Assembly (NCBI GenBank): GCA_034430895.1
Contig: DAOUDW010000079.1
Location: 1 to 64,000, forward strand
Reading direction: 5' to 3'
Length of the DNA: 64,000 nucleotides
Origin: WVZH01 sp034430895
GTDB lineage: Bacteria > Chloroflexota > Anaerolineae > Anaerolineales > E44-bin32
Shown here: one piece after another, positions 60,366-64,000 of the stretch
Numbering within the stretch: position 1 is the first letter of the stretch
How the letters are laid out: each line of letters starts with the position of its first letter
Program-made: the position numbers and the translations under genes
The notes under the pieces: generated by a model
Told to the model about the DNA's origin: nothing
Database searches by the model: none
What the model saw: the letters and a program-made list of their open reading frames with translations, nothing else

Positions 60366-61403
60366 ATGCAGAAGCTGAGTCGAAGAGAAGTCTTACGTTG
60401 GATCTCCCTTCAAATTGCCGCTTTGACCGGAGCCCATATTTTGGCTGCCTGCGGGGAGGGAGCGTCTTCAACAGAGGTTCGAGATGGAGTGCCGGGAAGT
60501 TCTCCTACGGAAACCATCGCTGCCCCATCCTCAGATGATGGTGCTCTGCAAGATATCCAATCTGTGAAAGCGACGGAAACACCAGAGGTGTATCCGCACC
60601 TGACGGTTGCTCGAGGCGGAGAGCCCGAGGCGCTGGTACGCAGCGCGCTGGCGGCGCTGGGCGGCATGGGACGTTTCGTTCACCCGGGAGACGACGTGAT
60701 CGTCAAGCCCAATATCTGCGTCTCGTATCACACCTTCAAATACGCCGCAACGGCCAATCCCTGGGTGGTTGCGACTTTGGTTAAACTTTGTTTCGAAGCT
60801 GGCGCAGCGCGAGTGCGCGTGATGGATTATCCCTTCGGGGGCACCTGCGAACAAGCCTACGCACGCAGTGGCATTGCGGAGCAGGTTCAGGCTGCCGGGG
60901 GTATCATGGAGACCATCTCGAGCATCAAATTCGTCGAGACAGAGATCCCCCAGGGTCAGGACTTACGCACATGTTGGATTTATGACGATATACTCCAGGC
61001 AGATACCGTGATCAATGTGCCCATCGCCAAACATCACAGCCTGGCGCGACTGACACTGGGGATGAAGAATTTGATGGGCACCATTCGCGATCGTCCGCCC
61101 ATGCACATCAACTTGGGCCAGCGCCTGGCCGATCTGGTAAGCCGCATCCAACCCGCGCTGACCGTCGTGGATGCGGTGCGTATACTCAAAACGCATGGTC
61201 CCACAGGCGGGAATCTGGATGACGTGCAGAAATTGGACACCGTGATCGCCAGCCCCGACATTGTGGCCGCGGACAGTTATGCTGCTGGCTTGTTTGGCAT
61301 GCAGCCCAACGAATTGGGCTATATCAACGCCGGTGTGGAGATGGGTCTGGGCCGCAGCGACCTCGAAAACCTGGAGATTGTGGAGTTGCCCTATGCAGCA
61401 TGA
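60366..61403 (+). CDS. Tat-exported DUF362 lipoprotein
   Basis: 345 aa. N-terminal LSRREVLRWI is a twin-arginine signal and LAAC (Cys29) a lipobox, so it is exported folded and lipidated. After a Ser/Thr linker the DUF362 domain begins (about 95-340): DDVIVKPNICVSYH, ARVRVMDYPFGGTCEQAYARSG, NVPIAKHHSLARLTLGMKNLMGTI and DAVRILKTHGPTGG. Export by Tat implies a bound cofactor. GAGGAGG precedes ATG 60366. It overlaps the WD40 gene. Confidence 0.88.
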   Translation: MQKLSRREVLRWISLQIAALTGAHILAACGEGASSTEVRDGVPGSSPTETIAAPSSDDGALQDIQSVKATETPEVYPHLTVARGGEPEALVRSALAALGGMGRFVHPGDDVIVKPNICVSYHTFKYAATANPWVVATLVKLCFEAGAARVRVMDYPFGGTCEQAYARSGIAEQVQAAGGIMETISSIKFVETEIPQGQDLRTCWIYDDILQADTVINVPIAKHHSLARLTLGMKNLMGTIRDRPPMHINLGQRLADLVSRIQPALTVVDAVRILKTHGPTGGNLDDVQKLDTVIASPDIVAADSYAAGLFGMQPNELGYINAGVEMGLGRSDLENLEIVELPYAA

Positions 61404-62562
61404 GTTAAGTATGAGCTGCAACAGATTGTTGTTCGTACTGCTGTTTGTGTTTGTCGTTTCCGGGTGCGGTGTGATCGGCTCTCCGGATGCAACAAAGCAA
61501 CCGACGTCGACTTTGAACATAAGCGTCGTCACGCCCGAAACGCGTCTGCCTCCGACGGCAGTAGAAACGCCATCTGATACTTCCGGACCCGTACCGACAG
61601 CGACTCCGATTCGCATTTCAACCGGCAACGTTGCCTTACTTTCTCCACTGCGAACTTTGATGGGCCACGACGCAGACGTGACCGATGTGGCGCTTTCGGC
61701 GGATGGTGGGCTTCTTGTCTCCGCTTCCCGGGACGGTACGCTGCGTGTCTGGCGAATCGCCGACGGGAAGTTAATCCAGGAGCTATCGGGGCACTCGGAT
61801 GTAGTGCACAGCGTCGATATTTCAGCGGATGGATCGCTGATCGTGTCCGGTTCCGACGATCGCACGGTAGGGCTTTGGCGTGTAGCGGATGGCACGCTCG
61901 TCCGCAGCGTGCGCAATGAATTATTGGGACGGGTTATGAAGGTTGCCTTCTCACCAGATGGCAATCTGATCGCTATGGGCGGTCATCGCTGCATTGTGGA
62001 ACTGCGCTCGACGTGGTCCGGAACGCTGCGGCGCACGCTGGCCCAGCCATTCTGCAGCGTAACGGGAGAAGGGCAGGTTGATTATTGGGGGCTGGCATTC
62101 AGCGCAGACGGTTCACAGATCATCACCGGCGAAGGGCGACCATGCTGTGGCGGTTCGCTGCAGCGCTGGCAGGTGGAGGAATCGGTCGAACCGACGTTAA
62201 TCCGCGGCTACGATCTGGTGATCCGCGACGTGGCGATCTCACCGGATGGAGAGACATTGGCCGTAGCGCTGGTGGGCAGCCCTTCCTTCTGGCTGTTGGA
62301 CATGGAGGGGGATGAGCCACAGCGCACTCTGGAAGGACACAGGCTGCGCGTGAACGATCTCGAGTTTTCACCCAACGGCGAGATCATCGCATCGGCTTCG
62401 CGTGATGGCAGGATTGGACTCTGGGAGGTCGAGAGCGGTACATTGTTTCGTTATCTCGAGGGTGATGGAGAAATCGTGACCAGCCTGGATTTTTCGGCGG
62501 ATGGGAGTTTACTCGTTTCCGGATTGGAGGGGGGAGGCATTATCCTGTGGGGGCTGCCTTGA
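61393..62562 (+). CDS. WD40-repeat lipoprotein
   Basis: 389 aa from ATG 61393, which overlaps the DUF362 stop by 11 nt; ATG 61411 is an equally possible start. Lipobox VSGC follows the hydrophobic segment. After a Thr/Pro linker, seven WD40-like blades (about 90-385) are seen: LRTLMGHDADVTDVALSADGGLLVSAS, SGHSDVVHSVDISADGSLIVSGS, and so on to LEGGGIILWGLP. Surface propeller, perhaps acting with the DUF362 protein. The plus-strand cassette ends here. Confidence 0.86.
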   Translation: MQHELSMSCNRLLFVLLFVFVVSGCGVIGSPDATKQPTSTLNISVVTPETRLPPTAVETPSDTSGPVPTATPIRISTGNVALLSPLRTLMGHDADVTDVALSADGGLLVSASRDGTLRVWRIADGKLIQELSGHSDVVHSVDISADGSLIVSGSDDRTVGLWRVADGTLVRSVRNELLGRVMKVAFSPDGNLIAMGGHRCIVELRSTWSGTLRRTLAQPFCSVTGEGQVDYWGLAFSADGSQIITGEGRPCCGGSLQRWQVEESVEPTLIRGYDLVIRDVAISPDGETLAVALVGSPSFWLLDMEGDEPQRTLEGHRLRVNDLEFSPNGEIIASASRDGRIGLWEVESGTLFRYLEGDGEIVTSLDFSADGSLLVSGLEGGGIILWGLP

Positions 62563-62642
62563 TCGGAAAAGAACCATGGGGGTGACGGGTAAGTTGTCTC
62601 ATATTGCAGTTTCACTCACTGACCATTATAATGCTCACACAA

Positions 62643-62716
62643 GGGCGGTTAGCTCAGTTGGTTAGAGCGCATGCTTGACATGCATGAGGTCGTTGGTTCA
62701 AATCCAATACCGCCCA
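62643..62716 (+). tRNA. tRNA-Val (GAC anticodon)
   Basis: Acceptor GGGCGGT (62643-62649) pairs with ACCGCCC (62709-62715), discriminator A62716. D arm GCTC/GAGC. Anticodon stem CATGC/GCATG with loop TTGACAT, anticodon GAC at 62677-62679. T arm GTTGG/CCAAT (with one G-T pair) around TTCAAAT. No encoded CCA. Confidence 0.97.
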
Positions 62717-62717
62717 C

Positions 62718-62740
62718 AAGCCGTCGAGTTCCGACGGCTT
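62718..62740 (+). terminator. Terminator of tRNA-Val
   Basis: A 9-bp stem AAGCCGTCG/CGACGGCTT (62718-62726 with 62732-62740), 5-nt loop, followed by a T-rich stretch. It starts 1 nt after the mature tRNA end. Confidence 0.85.
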
Positions 62741-62759
62741 TAGTATTTTATCGTTTGTG

Positions 62760-62787
62760 TTGACAACGACCTTTCGTCCGCTATAAT
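62760..62787 (+). promoter_or_regulatory. Promoter of thrS
   Basis: TTGACA (62760-62765) and TATAAT (62782-62787), both consensus, with a 16-bp spacer. Expected start near 62794, at the 5' end of the T-box. Confidence 0.88.
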
Positions 62788-62793
62788 GTAGCC

Positions 62794-63065
62794 ATCAAAC
62801 GAATACGATAGGTGATGACCGGGACGAGTAACCGGCAGCTGACCCGACAGGGAAAGGGGATCGTGGATTGAGAGTCCCCTGCGGAGTCGAGCTGGTGAAA
62901 ACCCCCCGCGAGCCTGATCCGGAAAGCCCTGCATGTAGATGAAGGGTGATTATGGTGAACGGTTCAGCCCCGTTATCGGCTGTCCGAGATGGTCGTTTAA
63001 TGCGATCAATCTGGGTGGAACCGTGTGAGTGTAAACTCTCGCCCCAGAAGCGAGAGTTTTTTACG
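62794..63065 (+). ncRNA. T-box riboswitch, threonine-specific (ACC specifier)
   Basis: Stem I shows the AGTA loop-E strand (near 62826) and the opposing GAAA, followed by ACC at 62901-62903, a threonine codon. The T-box core AATCTGGGTGGAACCG lies at 63008-63023; its TGGA would pair with an uncharged tRNA ending TCCA. A terminator follows: AAACTCTCG (63033-63041) with CGAGAGTTT (63051-63059) and a T run to 63062. Uncharged tRNA-Thr should prevent termination and allow thrS transcription. Confidence 0.93.
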
Positions 63066-63088
63066 TTAATGGTGTTAGGAGGAAGTGT

Positions 63089-64000
63089 ATGGCTGCAAGA
63101 AAGAAGGCCGAATACGAGGAATCAAAATTGTATCGTGTGCGTCATTCTGCTGCGCACGTGATGGCACAAGCGGTAACAGAGATGTTTCCGGCTGGCGAGG
63201 CAAAGGTCGCCATCGGGCCGCCGATCGATGACGGTTTCTACTACGATTTTGATCTGCCGCGTGCTTTGACACCGGAGGATCTGGAGAAGATCGAACAACG
63301 AATGCGCGAGATCATCAAGGGTGATTTTACCTTCGAACGGCGGGTGCTCTCGGCGGACGAAGCGCGGGAGATTTTCAGGGATCAGCAGTACAAGATCGAA
63401 TTGATTGACGGGCTCGAAGAAGGTGGCCTGGATGAATACGGCGAACCGATCAAGGAAAAGCCGGAGATTTCCATCTACACCCAGGATACCTTCGTCGATT
63501 TGTGTCGGGGGCCGCATGTTGACCGTACGAGCGAAATCAACCCGGACGCCATCAAATTACTCAACGTCGCCGGCGCCTACTGGCGTGGCGATGAAAGTCG
63601 TCCCATGCTGCAGCGAATCTATGGCACAGCCTGGACGTCCGCCGACGAATTGGAAGAATATCTCTGGAAGTTGGAAGAAGCGCGCAAGCGCGATCATCGC
63701 AAACTCGGGCGTGAACTTGATTTGTACAGCATCAACGAAGAGGTCGGGGCGGGCTTGATTCTCTGGCATCCCAAGGGCGGCATGGTACGCAAGCTTGCGG
63801 AGGATTTTCTTCGTGACGAGCACGAGCGCGGTGGTTATGAATTTGTTTACTCGCCGCACATCGGCAAGGCCAATCTCTGGGAGACGAGTGGACATCTGGA
63901 TTGGTATAAGGAAAACATGTACGCCCCATTGGAAATCGAGGGTCAACAATACTACCTGAAGCCGATGAACTGTCCCTTCCACATGCATATCTATAAAAGC
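63089..64000 (+). CDS. thrS: Threonine--tRNA ligase without N-terminal TGS domain (5' part)
   Basis: 304 codons are in the window; the gene continues beyond it. It begins MAARKKAEYEESKLYRVRHSAAHVMAQAV. That is directly the N2 editing domain (HSAAHVMAQAV, then CRGPHVDRT with its zinc/His-Cys site), with no TGS domain of about 60 residues before it. The class II catalytic core begins about residue 210 (GAGLILWHPKG) and motif 2 starts at the right edge (YYLKPMNCPFHM). AGGAGG 7 nt before ATG 63089, and the T-box ends 24 nt upstream, so the start is fixed. Confidence 0.95.
   Translation, partial: MAARKKAEYEESKLYRVRHSAAHVMAQAVTEMFPAGEAKVAIGPPIDDGFYYDFDLPRALTPEDLEKIEQRMREIIKGDFTFERRVLSADEAREIFRDQQYKIELIDGLEEGGLDEYGEPIKEKPEISIYTQDTFVDLCRGPHVDRTSEINPDAIKLLNVAGAYWRGDESRPMLQRIYGTAWTSADELEEYLWKLEEARKRDHRKLGRELDLYSINEEVGAGLILWHPKGGMVRKLAEDFLRDEHERGGYEFVYSPHIGKANLWETSGHLDWYKENMYAPLEIEGQQYYLKPMNCPFHMHIYKS

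Noticed and set aside
1..64000. Insertion sequences, prophage or CRISPR arrays
   Set aside because: No transposase, integrase, phage structural gene, terminal inverted repeat pair or spacer-repeat array was seen anywhere in the window.

Overview
The window reads as bacterial chromosome from an anaerobic or facultative member of the Chloroflexota, most likely the Anaerolineae. This is inferred from gene content, not from a database search. The supporting signs are a glucosylglycerate gene set, a giant DUF11-type surface protein fused to a sortase, many Thr/Pro-linker lipoproteins, TTGACA/TATAAT-type promoters, a tRNA-Thr T-box and no outer-membrane assembly genes.

Layout. 1-4.2 kb: translation and transcription genes, namely the tuf 3' end, rpmG, tRNA-Trp, secE, nusG, rplK, rplA, an L10 leader with its own promoter, rplJ, rplL and a strong terminator. 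rpoB does not follow. 4.2-6.3 kb: an OmpR/HisKA two-component pair. 6.4-8.9 kb (minus): a lytic transglycosylase with a membrane partner under a promoter holding two LexA-like boxes, then a CPBP protease. 9-15.6 kb (minus): a five-gene operon for glucosylglycerate-type compatible solutes (GH13_18 phosphorylase, GT4, USP-GpgS fusion, GpgP-like phosphatase, second GT4). 16-25.7 kb: housekeeping and orphan genes (DsrE, DUF3786, AIM24, P5C dehydrogenase, a phosphatase-like protein lacking the catalytic Cys, DUF429, a CWH43-like membrane EEP protein, a REC-GGDEF-EAL protein with a degenerate receiver).

25.7-36.7 kb holds the most unusual part. A SAM methyltransferase is fused to an HgcA/CdhD-like corrinoid domain and a membrane domain. 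It is followed by an HgcB-like ferredoxin, a Ddn-type oxidoreductase and a patatin. Next comes a TetR gene heading a YbhGFSR-like export operon in which the two ATPase halves are separate genes. The methyltransferase gene and the TetR gene have near-identical promoters, each with the same inverted repeat at the start site, so one repressor probably controls both transcription units.

36.7-41 kb: two lipoprotein-like paralogs with seven Ycf48/Asp-box repeats, each preceded by an 11-bp tandem direct repeat. 41-44.9 kb (minus): a TetR-controlled DrrAB-like ABC-2 exporter. 45-49.3 kb: two paralogous Cys-rich lipoproteins and a beta-helix lipoprotein. 49.6-51.8 kb: an ICMT-like methyltransferase, a DUF6958-like protein, and a PadR regulator with a duplicated operator next to a TrmO-like gene. 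51.9-58.8 kb (minus): the giant DUF11-type/SdrD-B/sortase protein. 59.2-62.6 kb: TIGR04076, nitroreductase, Tat-lipoprotein DUF362 and a WD40 lipoprotein. 62.6-64 kb: tRNA-Val, then a T-box riboswitch with an ACC specifier controlling thrS, which lacks the TGS domain and runs off the window.
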